NCBI GenBank assembly: GCA_018240435.1
Contig: JAFEFT010000016.1
Coordinates: forward strand, 1-64,000
Source: Pseudomonadota bacterium
Lineage (GTDB): Bacteria > Pseudomonadota > Gammaproteobacteria > Xanthomonadales > Xanthomonadaceae
Reading direction: 5' to 3'
Length of the DNA stretch: 64,000 nt
The notes beneath the pieces were generated by a model that searched no databases, was not told the DNA's origin, and was given only the letters and a program-made list of their open reading frames with translations. Shown piece by piece: positions 38,856 through 48,368 of this stretch. A program made the translations under genes and the position numbers. The first letter of the stretch is position 1; the number at the start of each line of letters is the position of its first letter.

Positions 38856-39425
38856 ATGGACTCTTACACCACCTTGCTGCAACGCCATTCCACCCCCTCG
38901 CGCCAGCTCGGCCTGCCCGGCCCCGACGACGCGCAGCTGATGCAGATGCTGGCGGCCGCCGTGCACGTGCCCGATCACGGCCGACTGGTGCCCTGGCGTT
39001 TCGTGCGTATCCACGGCCCGGCGCGGCAGGCATTGGGTGCCGCCCTCGCCGCCCGCTTGCAGGAACGCGATGCCGCGGCGGCGGCGGACAAGCTGGCCAA
39101 GGAACGCGCGCGCTTCGACCACGCGCCGTGCATCGTCGCGGTGATCGCCCACCTCACGCCGGGGCACAAGGTGCCCGAATCCGAGCAGATCCAGTCCGGC
39201 AGCTGCGTTTGCTTTTCGCTGCTGCTGGCGGCGCAGGCGCTGGGTTTCGGCGGGCAATGGCTGACCGGCTGGGCCGCCTACGACCCGGTCATCGCCCGCC
39301 TGCTTGGCGTCGGCGAACACGAACAGGTCCTCGGCTTCATCCACATCGGCACCATCCTGACGCCGGCGCCGGAACGGCCGCGCCCCGACCCGCGCGCCCT
39401 GCTCACCGACTGGCAGCCGCCATGA
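38856..39425 (+). CDS. Nitroreductase-family protein (YdjA-like)
   Basis: 189-residue FMN-dependent oxidoreductase. Family features: TLLQRHSTPSRQLGLPGPDDAQLMQMLAAAVHVPDHGRLVPWRFVRI (FMN-binding R-H-S and P-D-H-G-x-L-x-P-W), IVAVIAHLTPGHKVPESEQIQSGSCVCFSLLLAAQALGFGGQWLTGWAAYD and LGVGEHEQVLGFIHIGT. The size and the PDH motif match the small YdjA group. The physiological substrate is unknown. The stop overlaps the exonuclease start by four bases (ATGA). A TATGAT at 38733 may be the -10 of the pair. Confidence 0.9.
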   Translation: MDSYTTLLQRHSTPSRQLGLPGPDDAQLMQMLAAAVHVPDHGRLVPWRFVRIHGPARQALGAALAARLQERDAAAAADKLAKERARFDHAPCIVAVIAHLTPGHKVPESEQIQSGSCVCFSLLLAAQALGFGGQWLTGWAAYDPVIARLLGVGEHEQVLGFIHIGTILTPAPERPRPDPRALLTDWQPP

Positions 39426-40327
39426 GCGCAACCGGCGATCGCGATGCCTATCTGATCGACGCCAGCATGTACGTCTTTCGCGCCTGGCATTCGATACCGC
39501 CCGACTTGCTCGATGCCGACGGCCAGCCGGTCAACGCCGTGCACGGCTTCACCCGCTTCCTGCTGGAATTGCTGGAACGCCGCCAGCCCCGGCACATCGT
39601 CGTCGCCTTCGACGCGGCGCTGGAATCGTCATTCCGCAACGCGCTGTACCCGCCCTACAAGGCCAATCGCGAGCCTGCTCCCGACGCCCTCAAGCGCCAG
39701 TTCGCGCACTGCGCGGCGTTGTGCGAAGCGCTCGGGCTGACCGTGCTGGTCGATGGCCGTTACGAGGCCGACGACCTGATCGGCACCGCCTTGCACACGC
39801 TGCGCGCGCGCGGCAAGCGCGGGGTGATCGTCTCGGCCGACAAGGACATGTCGCAACTGCTGCAAGGCGACGACGAGCAATGGGACTATGCCCGCGACCA
39901 GCGCTGGAACGCCGCTGGCGTGAAAGCGCGTTACGGCGTGCATGCCCATCAGATCGCCGATTATCTGGGCCTGACCGGCGATGCCGTCGACAACATCCCC
40001 GGCGTGCCCGGCATCGGTGCCAAGACGGCGGCGACCTTGCTGGCGCACTACGGCAGCCTCGACGAACTGCTCGCCCGCCACGCCGAAGTCGCCTACCTGC
40101 GATTGCGCGGCGCGGCCATGCACGCGCAGCGGCTGAAGGATCACCGCGAGCTGGCGCTGCTGTGCCGGCAACTGGCAACCATCGCCATCGACGCGCCGCT
40201 GCCGGCGGATTTCAGCGATGCACCACGCGGTGCCCACGACGAATCCGCACTGAACGCCCTGCTCGACCACCTGCGCGTCGGGCCGATGACGCGGCGGCGG
40301 ATTGCTGCCGCCGCGCCGGCCGGATGA
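39422..40327 (+). CDS. 5'-3' exonuclease (PolA N-domain/Xni-like)
   Basis: 301 aa with the PIN-like 5'-nuclease fold and helix-hairpin-helix. Metal-binding acidic residues are in AYLIDASMYVFRAWHS, VVAFDAALESSFRNALYPPYKANREPAPDALKRQ, GRYEADDLIGTALHTLRARGKRGVIVSADKDMSQLL and LTGDAVDNIPGVPGIGAKTAATLLAHYGSLDELL. It lacks the polymerase domain, as in ExoIX/Xni, but retains the D-x-x-D metal cluster. It may work in flap or primer processing. Coupled to the nitroreductase gene by ATGA. The gap downstream holds a cluster of REP-like repeats. Confidence 0.9.
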   Translation: MSATGDRDAYLIDASMYVFRAWHSIPPDLLDADGQPVNAVHGFTRFLLELLERRQPRHIVVAFDAALESSFRNALYPPYKANREPAPDALKRQFAHCAALCEALGLTVLVDGRYEADDLIGTALHTLRARGKRGVIVSADKDMSQLLQGDDEQWDYARDQRWNAAGVKARYGVHAHQIADYLGLTGDAVDNIPGVPGIGAKTAATLLAHYGSLDELLARHAEVAYLRLRGAAMHAQRLKDHRELALLCRQLATIAIDAPLPADFSDAPRGAHDESALNALLDHLRVGPMTRRRIAAAAPAG

Positions 40328-40382
40328 CCAAGGTCAGTGGATAGCAGACGGAAGACGGACGATAGTCGGTAATCAGAAGCCT

Positions 40383-40600
40383 GTTCGTGGTGAGCCTGTC
40401 GATGATCCGTTCGTGGTGAGCTTGTCGACGAGCCGTTCGTGGTGAGCTTGTCGAACCATGAACGGGGCGTTCGCGCCCTCGTGCACGCCCTTCGACAGGC
40501 TCAGGGCGAACGGCATGGGTCGTGGTGAGCCTGTCGATGATCCGTTCGTGGTGAGCCTGTCGAAATTCCGTTCGTGGTGAGCCTGTCGAACCATGAACGG
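40383..40600. repeat. Cluster of seven REP-like repeats
   Basis: Six copies of GTTCGTGGTGAGCCTGTCGA (or the CTTGTCGA variant; one begins GGTCGTGG) start near 40383, 40409, 40435, 40519, 40543 and 40570. One inverted copy of the GCCCTTCGACAGGCTCAGGG type lies at 40488-40513. Copies are about 25 bases apart. They fill the exonuclease-NUDIX spacer. This family is widespread in proteobacterial intergenic DNA, and two more units occur at 52382-52461. Confidence 0.93.
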
Positions 40601-40653
40601 CAGCGCCCGAGCTCGCGACGAAATCGGCGCACACATCCCCTATCATCATCGGC

Positions 40654-41220
40654 ATGGACGCCGACACGAACGAATCGCCGCGCACGGTCTGTGAGGGCAA
40701 ATACCTGCGCATGTGCGTGCGCGGCCGCTGGGAATACGTCGAGCGCACCCACGCCGGCGGGCTCGCCGCGGTCATCCTCGCGCTCACGCCCGATGATCGC
40801 GTGCTGTTCGTCGAACAATTTCGCGTGCCGCTGGGCCGCAACGTCATCGAATTACCGGCCGGGCTGGTCGGCGACATCGATGCCGACGAGTCGCTGGAAC
40901 TGTCCGCGGCGCGCGAACTGGAAGAAGAAACCGGCTGGCGTCCGGCGCATTGCGAGGTGCTGCTGATCGGCGCGACCAGCGCGGGAATGAGCAACGAGCG
41001 CGCCGCCTTCGTGCGCGCGACGGGATTGACGAAAATTCACGCCGGCGGCGGCGATGCGACCGAGAACATCACCGTCCACGAGGTTCCCCGCACGGATGCG
41101 CCGCGCTGGCTGGCCGGCAAGCGGGCCGCCGGCTGCGAGCTCGATCTCAAGCTGTGGGCCGGGCTGTGGCTGCTCGAATTCGGTCTCGATGGCGCGCCGG
41201 CCAGCGCAGGCTCCGATTGA
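40654..41220 (+). CDS. NUDIX hydrolase (ADP-ribose pyrophosphatase-like)
   Basis: 188 aa. The Nudix box reads GLVGDIDADESLELSAARELEEETGW, a variant with a slightly longer spacing between G and the REL-EE-TG core, which holds the metal-binding glutamates. The upstream segment VILALTPDDRVLFVEQFRVPLGRNVIELPAGL is typical of the ADP-ribose pyrophosphatase/NudF-YffH group. It probably hydrolyses a nucleoside diphosphate sugar. It stands alone after the REP cluster and is convergent with pip. Confidence 0.9.
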   Translation: MDADTNESPRTVCEGKYLRMCVRGRWEYVERTHAGGLAAVILALTPDDRVLFVEQFRVPLGRNVIELPAGLVGDIDADESLELSAARELEEETGWRPAHCEVLLIGATSAGMSNERAAFVRATGLTKIHAGGGDATENITVHEVPRTDAPRWLAGKRAAGCELDLKLWAGLWLLEFGLDGAPASAGSD

Positions 41221-41242
41221 TTGTGGCGCGCATCGCTTGCTT

Positions 41243-42184
41243 TCAGCGAAAGCCGTCGCTCGCCTTCACCAACGCATCGACGTTCTCCGCCTCGAATGCC
41301 GAGTGCCCCGAGGTTGGTGTGTAAGTCAGTTGCGCCTTCGGCCAGGCCTTGTGCAGATCCCACGCGTTCTGCGCCGGGCACACCACGTCGTAGCGACCAT
41401 GCACGATTGCGCCGGGGATGTGGGCGATGCGATGGGCGTCGCGCAGCAGTTGATCTTCGACTTCGAAGAAGCCGCCGTTGACGAAGTAGTGGCACTCGAT
41501 GCGGGAAAAGGCGAGCGCGAAACGGGCATCGTCGTGGCTGTCGATGAAATCGGCATCCTGGCGCAGGAAGCTGGTCGAGCCTTCCCACACCGACCACGCC
41601 CGCGCCGCAGCCAGGCGGGTCGCTTCGTCGTCACTGGTCAGACGGCGATGGAAGGCCGAGATCAGGTCGTGGCGTTCGACCTCGGGGATCGCCGCGAGAT
41701 ATTTCTCCCACGCATCGGGGAACAGCCGCGAGGTTCCTTCCTGATAGAACCACTCCAGCTCCCAGCGCCGCAGCATGAAGATGCCGCGCAGCAGCAGTTC
41801 GGTGACGGCCTCGGGGTGTCTTTCCGCATAGGCCAGCGCCAGCGTCGAGCCCCAGCTGCCGCCGAACACCTGCCAGCGCGCGATGCGCAGGTGCGCGCGC
41901 AAGCGCTCGATGTCGCCCACCAGGTGCCATGTCGTGTTGTCGACCAGATCGGCGTGCGGCGTCGAGCGGCCGCTGCCGCGCTGGTCGAACAGGATGATGC
42001 GATAGGCGTCCGGGTCGTGGAAGCGCCGCATCTTGGCGCTGCAGCCTCCGCCCGGCCCACCATGCAGCAAAACGACCGGCTTGCCGATCGGGTTGCCGCA
42101 CTGCTCGTAGTACATGGTGTGGCGCGCGTCGAGCTTGAGCATGCCGTGGTCGAACGGCTCGATCTCCGGGTAGAGCGTGCGCAT
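41243..42184 (-). CDS. pip: Proline iminopeptidase Pip
   Basis: 313-residue alpha/beta hydrolase (S33) that removes N-terminal proline. Motifs: oxyanion loop VVLLHGGPGGGCSAKMRRFHDP, ILFDQRGSGRSTPHAD, nucleophile elbow GGSWGSTLALAYAERHPE, RGIFMLRRWELEWFYQEG, and the acid/His region IVHGRYDVVCPAQNAWDL...PTSGHSAFE. The length and sequence match the well-studied Xanthomonas enzyme (313 aa). Cytoplasmic, monocistronic, convergent with the NUDIX gene. Confidence 0.96.
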   Translation of the reverse strand: MRTLYPEIEPFDHGMLKLDARHTMYYEQCGNPIGKPVVLLHGGPGGGCSAKMRRFHDPDAYRIILFDQRGSGRSTPHADLVDNTTWHLVGDIERLRAHLRIARWQVFGGSWGSTLALAYAERHPEAVTELLLRGIFMLRRWELEWFYQEGTSRLFPDAWEKYLAAIPEVERHDLISAFHRRLTSDDEATRLAAARAWSVWEGSTSFLRQDADFIDSHDDARFALAFSRIECHYFVNGGFFEVEDQLLRDAHRIAHIPGAIVHGRYDVVCPAQNAWDLHKAWPKAQLTYTPTSGHSAFEAENVDALVKASDGFR

Positions 42185-42293
42185 GCGATCTGGCCTTGAA
42201 CGGGGTGCGAGAAGCGAAGTCTAGCAAGCCGCGCCGGTCCGGCTTGACGTGCCGGCGCACCACCGCCCATCGTGATCCATCCTTGGCGCCTCG

Positions 42294-42845
42294 ATGATGA
42301 CCCATCCGGACGTGCCACCACCCGATCGCCGCACCCGCCGACTCGCCCGGCTGGTGCTGTTCACCTTCATCCTGACCTTCATCGTTGCCCGCGTGATCGT
42401 GCTGCTGATCATGGCGCACGCGATGCCGGATCTGTATCTGCATCTGGGCGGCACCCACGTCCACCATCTCAATTACGGCATCTTCCTGCTGTGCGGTGTT
42501 GGCGCCTGGCTGCTGCTGGCACCGCCACACGGCCGCTGGCGCTCGCTGTGCGCGGTGCTGTACGCGATCGGGCTGGCGCTGACCTTCGACGAATTCGGCA
42601 TGTGGCTGCACCTGGGCGGCAGCTACTGGCAGCGCGGCAGCTTCGACGCGGTGATCGTGGTCGCGGCGGTGCTCGGCTTGCTCGCATTCGCGCCGTCGCC
42701 GTCGCAATGGCGTGGCAAGCACGTCCTGGCCGCGATTGTCGTGGTCGTCGCGCTGGCCGTATTCGGCACCTTGTTCATCGGCGCACTGGACAGGCACGAC
42801 GTGCCGCAACGGCTGCACCGGCTGGAGCAACAGGCACCGCCGTGA
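42294..42845 (+). CDS. Integral membrane protein of unknown function
   Basis: 183 aa with four or five transmembrane segments: LVLFTFILTFIVARVIVLLIMA, NYGIFLLCGVGAWLLLA, LCAVLYAIGLALTFDEFGMWLHL, AVIVVAAVLGLLAFA and HVLAAIVVVVALAVFGTLFIGA. Between them are GGTHVHHLNYG and FDEFGMWLHLGGSYW, a histidine/acid-rich pattern on what may be one membrane face that could bind a metal. I know similar uncharacterised proteins but no function. The start is ATG 42294 (MMTHPD) or the next ATG three bases later. It is divergent from pip and lies upstream of a tRNA gene on the other strand. Confidence 0.8.
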   Translation: MMTHPDVPPPDRRTRRLARLVLFTFILTFIVARVIVLLIMAHAMPDLYLHLGGTHVHHLNYGIFLLCGVGAWLLLAPPHGRWRSLCAVLYAIGLALTFDEFGMWLHLGGSYWQRGSFDAVIVVAAVLGLLAFAPSPSQWRGKHVLAAIVVVVALAVFGTLFIGALDRHDVPQRLHRLEQQAPP

Positions 42846-42958
42846 GCTGGCGCCGCAGCGGGCGCAGACCCGCCGGAATCGACGCAGTGATGGTCAGGCG
42901 GCGGTGCGCCACCGTGCACTACGGCTCCGGCAACGATGGGCTATTGCTCGACTTCGAA

Positions 42959-43035
42959 TGGTCGGGACGGCGGGATTCGAACCCACGACCCCCTGCCCCC
43001 CAGGCAGGTGCGCTACCAGACTGCGCTACGCCCCG
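42959..43035 (-). tRNA. tRNA-Pro (anticodon GGG)
   Basis: 77-nt cloverleaf with encoded CCA. Acceptor CGGGGCG/CGTCCCG (one G-T pair), D arm GCGC-AGTCTGGTA-GCGC, anticodon stem CCTGC/GCAGG around CTGGGGG (anticodon GGG, decoding CCC and CCU), T arm GTGGG-TTCGAAT-CCCGC, discriminator A. It is downstream of the merR-like gene on the same strand and has its own -10 box. Confidence 0.97.
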
Positions 43036-43076
43036 ACGAGGGCCCAACCGCGCACGTCGTTGCGTGCGGGATGCGG

Positions 43077-43082
43077 ATTATA
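43077..43082 (-). promoter_or_regulatory. -10 element of the tRNA-Pro gene
   Basis: A perfect TATAAT on the minus strand, 42 bases upstream of the mature tRNA 5' end. No good -35 hexamer at standard spacing. A CTGGCA lies 20 bases upstream. Confidence 0.5.
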
Positions 43083-43155
43083 CGGGTTTGCGATGACCGG
43101 CGCTGCCAGCGGCCGAGCGCGAAGCAGACCGTGCGAAAAAACGCCGCGCTCGCCA

Positions 43156-43515
43156 CTACGATCGCCGCAGCAGGTGCAGGATGTCTTCGAGCTCTTGCCG
43201 CACCTGCTTCACGATCTGCGAGGAAAGGTTGTTTTCCTCGCGTGCGGTTTCGCCTTCCAGACGCTGGCGGGCACCGCCGATGGTGTAGCCGTTTTCGTAC
43301 AGCAGGCCGCGGATCTGGCGCACCATCAGCACGTCGTGGCGCTGGTAATAGCGACGATTGCCGCGGCGCTTGACCGGCTTGAGCGAGGGGAACTCCGTCT
43401 CCCAATAGCGCAGGACATGCTGCTTGACATCGCACAGATCGCTGACTTCGCCGATGGTGAAGTAGCGTTTGGCCGGAATCGACGGCAGTTCGCGGTTGCT
43501 GCCCGGATCAAGCAT
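43156..43515 (-). CDS. MerR-family transcriptional regulator
   Basis: 119 aa. N-terminal winged helix [71 protein letters not shown], then a short coiled C-terminal tail with no cysteine sensor. This is the MerR-like protein found after ihfA in the pheST operon of many gammaproteobacteria; its target is unknown. ATG 43515 has GGGAG upstream. It overlaps the ihfA 3' end by eight bases, so it is translationally linked. Confidence 0.92.
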   Translation of the reverse strand: MLDPGSNRELPSIPAKRYFTIGEVSDLCDVKQHVLRYWETEFPSLKPVKRRGNRRYYQRHDVLMVRQIRGLLYENGYTIGGARQRLEGETAREENNLSSQIVKQVRQELEDILHLLRRS

Positions 43516-43831
43516 GGTCGTCTCCCGCTTCGACGACCTGCGCGACCGCGTGCGCCTCGACCCGCTCCTTGAGCTTGTGGCCGGGGCGGAAAGTGACCAC
43601 GGTGCGCGCGCAGATCGGGATTTCCTCGCCGGTCTTGGGATTGCGGCCGGGGCGCTGGTTCTTCTGGCGCAGCTCGAAATTGCCGAAGCCCGACAGCTTG
43701 ACCTGCACGCCGCGCTCGAGCGATTCGCGCAATGCGTCGAACCACGCATCGACGAATTCCTTCGCCTCGCGTTTGTTCAGGCCGACTTCCTCGAACAGTC
43801 GCTCGGCCATTTCCGCTTTGGTCAGTGCCAT
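43508..43831 (-). CDS. ihfA: Integration host factor subunit alpha IhfA
   Basis: DNA-bending nucleoid protein, 107 aa from ATG 43831 ([34 protein letters not shown]). The beta-arm with the intercalating proline is intact: [51 protein letters not shown]. Family-typical position after pheT. The IhfB partner is not in the window. An upstream in-frame start would add six residues without similarity. Confidence 0.97.
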   Translation of the reverse strand: MALTKAEMAERLFEEVGLNKREAKEFVDAWFDALRESLERGVQVKLSGFGNFELRQKNQRPGRNPKTGEEIPICARTVVTFRPGHKLKERVEAHAVAQVVEAGDDHA

Positions 43832-43877
43832 CGTCATCCCCGCTCGCAAGCCCGCTCGCAGCCCCGTTCACCCGCAA

Positions 43878-46343
43878 TCACCGCAATGCGGCGCCGCAAT
43901 CGCGAGCCACCGCGGCCACCGCGGCGGCCACCGCCGCATCCGCATCGTGGTCGGTAAGCGTGCGCGCAACATCCTGTAAAATCAAGCCCATAGCCAGACT
44001 TTTCGTCCCCGGTTCGAGGCCCTGGCCGCGGTAGACGTCAAACAGCCGGATCTCCTGCAACAACGGACCGAGGGCGCCGCGCAGGCTGCCCTGCAGGTGC
44101 GACCACGCCACCGTATCGGCGACGACCAACGCCAGATCGCGGCGCACCAGCGGGAACCGCGAGAGCGGCTGCGCGACTGGAATGGCACGCGCCGACAGCG
44201 GCTCGACGTCGAGTTCGAATGCCACCACGTCATCGTCCAGGCCCAGCGCCTTGAGCAGCCGCGGATGCAGGTGACCGATCCAGCCCAGCCGAACATCACC
44301 TTTCCATACCTCGGCCGAACGCCCCGGATGCAGCCACGGTGCCGATGCCGACCGATAGCGCAGCGGCTCGCCGACACCCGCCAGCGCCGCGAGACTTTCC
44401 AGATCACCCTTCAGATCATGGAAATCGACCGCGCGCACCGGTTCGCCCCATTGCTCGGCACGCGCACCGCCGCAGGCGACGGCGGCAATGCGCACGGTTT
44501 CCAGTGGTGCCGGAGGGGCGAGTTCGGAGTTCGGAGTTGCGAGTTCAGAGTTCCGAGTTGCGAGTTCAGAGTTCCGAGTTGCGAGTTCCGATTCCCGGAT
44601 CTCGAATACCCGGCCAATCTCGAACAACCGCACCCGCGCTTGCTGGCGAGCGCGATTGCGCGCCAGCGACTGCACCAGCCCCGGCAGCAGGCTGGTGCGC
44701 ATCACCGCCAGTTCGGCGCTGAGCGGATTGGCCAAGGCGACCGCGCCGGCTTCCAGCGACCATGTCGCCAGCAACGCGGCATCGACGAAGGCAAAGTCGA
44801 TCGCCTCGCGAAAATCGCGCGCCGCCAGACGCCGGCGCAGCTCGGCCTGCGCCACCCGCGCTTCGCTATCGGCAGCGATACGAATCTCGCCGCTGGGCAT
44901 CGCCACCGGGATCGCGTCGTAGCCGTGGATGCGGGCGATTTCCTCGATCAAATCTTCTTCGATGGCGATGTCGAAGCGACGGCTGGGCGCGGTCACGAGC
45001 CACCCTTCGGCATCGGGTTCGACCACCATGCCCAGCGCGCGCAAGATGCGCTCGACCTCACCGTCGGCGACGGTGGCGCCGAGTACGCGCGCCAGCCGCG
45101 CGCGGCGCAGCGTCACTGGCGATCGCTCCGGCATGTCCTGCGTGCGCACGATGTCGAGCAGCGGCCCCGGCGCGCCGCCGGCGATGTCGACGATCAATCG
45201 CGTGGCGTAGTCGACCGCGATCGGCGGCAATTGCGGATCGACGCCGCGCTCGAAGCGATGGCCGGCGTCGGTATGCAGGGCCAGCTTGCGGCTGCGCCCG
45301 GCGATCGCCGCCGGTGCCCAGTGCGCGGCTTCGAGAAAGACGTTGCAGGTGGCGTCGGTGACACGGGTGGCGTGGCCACCCATGATGCCGCCCAGTGCCA
45401 CCGCGCGGGAGCCGCGGCCATCAGCGCTGTCGGACACCACCAGGAACTCGCCGCCGAGCGCGACCTCGCGGCCATCGAGCAATTTCAACGCTTCGCCTGC
45501 GCGCGCGTGGCGCACGACGATCGGCCCGCGCAGCGTGTCGCGGTCGAAGGCGTGCATCGGCTGGCCGAGTTCGAGCATCACGTACTGGGTGACGTCGACC
45601 AGGAAGCTGATCGGGCGCACGCCGCTGCGGCGCAGGCGTTCGGCCATCCAGCGCGGTGTCGGCACGCGCGCGTCGACATTCTCGATCACCCGCCCGGCGA
45701 AACGCGGCGCGTCGGCGCCCGCGTCCAGTTCCACCGTCATCGTCGCGCTGCCGTTGGCGACGACCTCCGCATGGGCCAGCGGCTTCACCGCGCCGCCCAG
45801 CGCCGCTGCCACGTCGTAGGCGATGCCGCGCACCGAGAAACAATCGGCGCGATTGGGGGTGAGCTTGAGCTCGATGGTGGCATCGGGCAAGCCGAGACAG
45901 TCGGCGAGCGGCGTGCCCGGCACGGCATCGGCGGGCAGTTCCAGCAAGCCCGAGGCGTCGGCGTCGATGCCCAGTTCCCTGGCCGAACACAGCATTCCGA
46001 AACTCTCGACACCGCGCAGTTTCGCCGGCTTGATCGCCAGATCACCGATGGTCGTGCCCACGGTCGCCAGCGGCGCCAGCAATCCCGGCCGCGCATTGGG
46101 CGCGCCGCAGACGATCTGCAACGGCTCCGCGCCGCCGGCATCGACGCGGCACACCTGCAGGCGATCGGCCTGCGGATGCTTTTCGCAGGCGACGATTCGC
46201 GCCACCACCACGCCGTCGAGCGCACCGCCGATCGGCTCGACGTTCTCCACTTCCAGCCCGATCGCGCTCAGGCGCTCGACCAGGGCCTCGTGCGTCGCGC
46301 CGACGGTAACGGTATCGCGGAGCCAGTTTTCGCTGAATTTCAT
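43878..46343 (-). CDS. pheT: Phenylalanine--tRNA ligase subunit beta PheT
   Basis: 821 aa (E. coli 795). Domains in order: N-terminal MKFSENWLRDTV, tRNA-binding EMAP-like domain (VARIVACEKHPQADRLQVCRVDAGG), B3/B4 editing domain (LKLTPNRADCFSVRGIAYDVAAALG, GGIMGGHATRVTDAT, HRFERGVDP), B5 (RRARLARVLGATV), the catalytic-like domain (ELRRRLAARDFREAIDFAFVD, ANPLSAELAVMRTSLLPGLVQSLARN, RLFEIGRVFE) and the C-terminal anticodon-binding domain (PLSRFPLVRRDLALVVAD). At residues about 580-611, just after RVFE, a heptamer array is translated as three and a half copies of SELATRN. The reading frame is intact. The start follows a hairpin-type heptamer element. Confidence 0.97.
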   Translation of the reverse strand: MKFSENWLRDTVTVGATHEALVERLSAIGLEVENVEPIGGALDGVVVARIVACEKHPQADRLQVCRVDAGGAEPLQIVCGAPNARPGLLAPLATVGTTIGDLAIKPAKLRGVESFGMLCSARELGIDADASGLLELPADAVPGTPLADCLGLPDATIELKLTPNRADCFSVRGIAYDVAAALGGAVKPLAHAEVVANGSATMTVELDAGADAPRFAGRVIENVDARVPTPRWMAERLRRSGVRPISFLVDVTQYVMLELGQPMHAFDRDTLRGPIVVRHARAGEALKLLDGREVALGGEFLVVSDSADGRGSRAVALGGIMGGHATRVTDATCNVFLEAAHWAPAAIAGRSRKLALHTDAGHRFERGVDPQLPPIAVDYATRLIVDIAGGAPGPLLDIVRTQDMPERSPVTLRRARLARVLGATVADGEVERILRALGMVVEPDAEGWLVTAPSRRFDIAIEEDLIEEIARIHGYDAIPVAMPSGEIRIAADSEARVAQAELRRRLAARDFREAIDFAFVDAALLATWSLEAGAVALANPLSAELAVMRTSLLPGLVQSLARNRARQQARVRLFEIGRVFEIRESELATRNSELATRNSELATPNSELAPPAPLETVRIAAVACGGARAEQWGEPVRAVDFHDLKGDLESLAALAGVGEPLRYRSASAPWLHPGRSAEVWKGDVRLGWIGHLHPRLLKALGLDDDVVAFELDVEPLSARAIPVAQPLSRFPLVRRDLALVVADTVAWSHLQGSLRGALGPLLQEIRLFDVYRGQGLEPGTKSLAMGLILQDVARTLTDHDADAAVAAAVAAVARDCGAALR
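44521..44597. repeat. Heptamer array inside pheT
   Basis: Eleven 7-base units (AGTTCGG, AGTTGCG, AGTTCAG, AGTTCCG, ATTCCCG). Three different units in fixed order form a 21-base higher-order repeat, translated on the minus strand as SELATRN repeats. Flanking sequence is normal pheT on both sides. Confidence 0.96.
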
Positions 46344-46354
46344 GGGAAACACCC

Positions 46355-46453
46355 GTGAATCGTGAATGGTCAATCGTGAATGGTGAAAAGCGGAGAACGG
46401 AAGCGCAAAAGCCTGGCTTCTGCGATTCACGATTCACGATTCACCATTCACGG
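46355..46453. repeat. Inverted heptamer-arm element in the pheS-pheT spacer
   Basis: Left arm 46355-46387 (GTGAATC/GTGAATG units) and right arm 46423-46453 (CGATTCA units) are inverted copies around a 35-base spacer. The element begins two bases after the pheS stop and ends 11 bases before the pheT ATG. The pilT-pilU spacer has the same build. Confidence 0.95.
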
Positions 46454-46455
46454 CA

Positions 46456-47595
<1,140 letters not shown>

Positions 47596-47955
47596 TCAGG
47601 CGGCGAGGGCATTCCTGGCCTGTTCGGCCAGCTTTCCGAATGCCGCGATGTCGTGCACCGCGATGTCGGCCAGCACCTTGCGGTCGAGCGTGATGTTGGC
47701 CTTCTTCAGGCCGTCCATCATGCGGCTGTAGCTCAGCCCGAACTGGCGCGCGCCGGCATTGATGCGGACGATCCACAACGCCCGGAACTGGCGCTTGCGC
47801 TGCTTGCGGCCGATGTAGGCGTACTGGCCAGCCTTGGTCACCGCCTGCTTGGCGACGCGATAGACCTTGCGGCGGGCGTTGTAATAGCCCTTGGCGGCGC
47901 TGATGACTTTCTTGTGACGGCGGCGCGCCGTCACACCACGTTTGACTCGTGCCAT
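47596..47955 (-). CDS. rplT: 50S ribosomal protein L20
   Basis: 119-residue L20, needed for early 50S assembly and, in E. coli, a repressor of its own operon. The sequence is typical: [102 protein letters not shown], given here for its recognisable blocks [35 protein letters not shown] and [10 protein letters not shown]. It is 13 bp after rpmI. Confidence 0.98.
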   Translation of the reverse strand: MARVKRGVTARRRHKKVISAAKGYYNARRKVYRVAKQAVTKAGQYAYIGRKQRKRQFRALWIVRINAGARQFGLSYSRMMDGLKKANITLDRKVLADIAVHDIAAFGKLAEQARNALAA

Positions 47956-47968
47956 GGTTCAGCCCTCC

Positions 47969-48166
47969 TCAGAGATAGGGAAGCATGCGGTCCAGACGGC
48001 CCGCATCCTCGGCGCGCACATGCATCGTGCCGCGCAGGTTGCGCTTCCGCTTGGTCGCCTTCTTGGTGAGGATGTGGCTGCGGTTGGCGTGACCGCATTT
48101 GTACTTGCCCGATGCGGTCTTGCGAAAACGCTTCGCAGCCGCCCGGTTGGTCTTGATCTTCGGCAT
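47969..48166 (-). CDS. rpmI: 50S ribosomal protein L35
   Basis: 65-residue L35: [20 protein letters not shown] at the start, and [16 protein letters not shown] followed by MLPYL at the end. ATG 48166 is preceded by AAAGGACATTCC, a good ribosome-binding site. It is the first gene of the operon here. infC, which normally precedes it, is absent, and a promoter lies 170-200 bp upstream instead. The 343-bp gap to pilU holds this promoter and the leader, and no other gene. Confidence 0.98.
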   Translation of the reverse strand: MPKIKTNRAAAKRFRKTASGKYKCGHANRSHILTKKATKRKRNLRGTMHVRAEDAGRLDRMLPYL

Positions 48167-48339
48167 GGAATGTCCTTTCGGTCTTTTTATGTCACTGGCC
48201 CGGGCGCCTGCTCGGCAACGTTGCTGCTGCGAGAAGGTCTTTCCATCCTGCCTGGCCGGCTTGTCTGCCCCGTTCCGCGGAAAACCCGCAGTCGATGGCG
48301 TGTCCATGAAGCATCGCCCCGGCTCGCACCGGGCCGCAA

Positions 48340-48368
48340 ATTATGGCAGGCGTGGCAACGCCTTGCAA
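48340..48368 (-). promoter_or_regulatory. Sigma70 promoter of the rpmI-rplT-pheST-ihfA operon
   Basis: On the minus strand TTGCAA (48368-48363), a 17-base spacer and CATAAT (48345-48340); the -10 matches five of six. Transcription should begin near 48333, giving a leader of about 165 nt that could hold the L20 autoregulatory site. This is the best promoter match in the window. Confidence 0.65.

Noticed and set aside
44097..46358. 753-codon open frame antisense to pheT
   Set aside because: Shadow of the intact pheT gene with composition biased to Arg/His/Gln and no homology.
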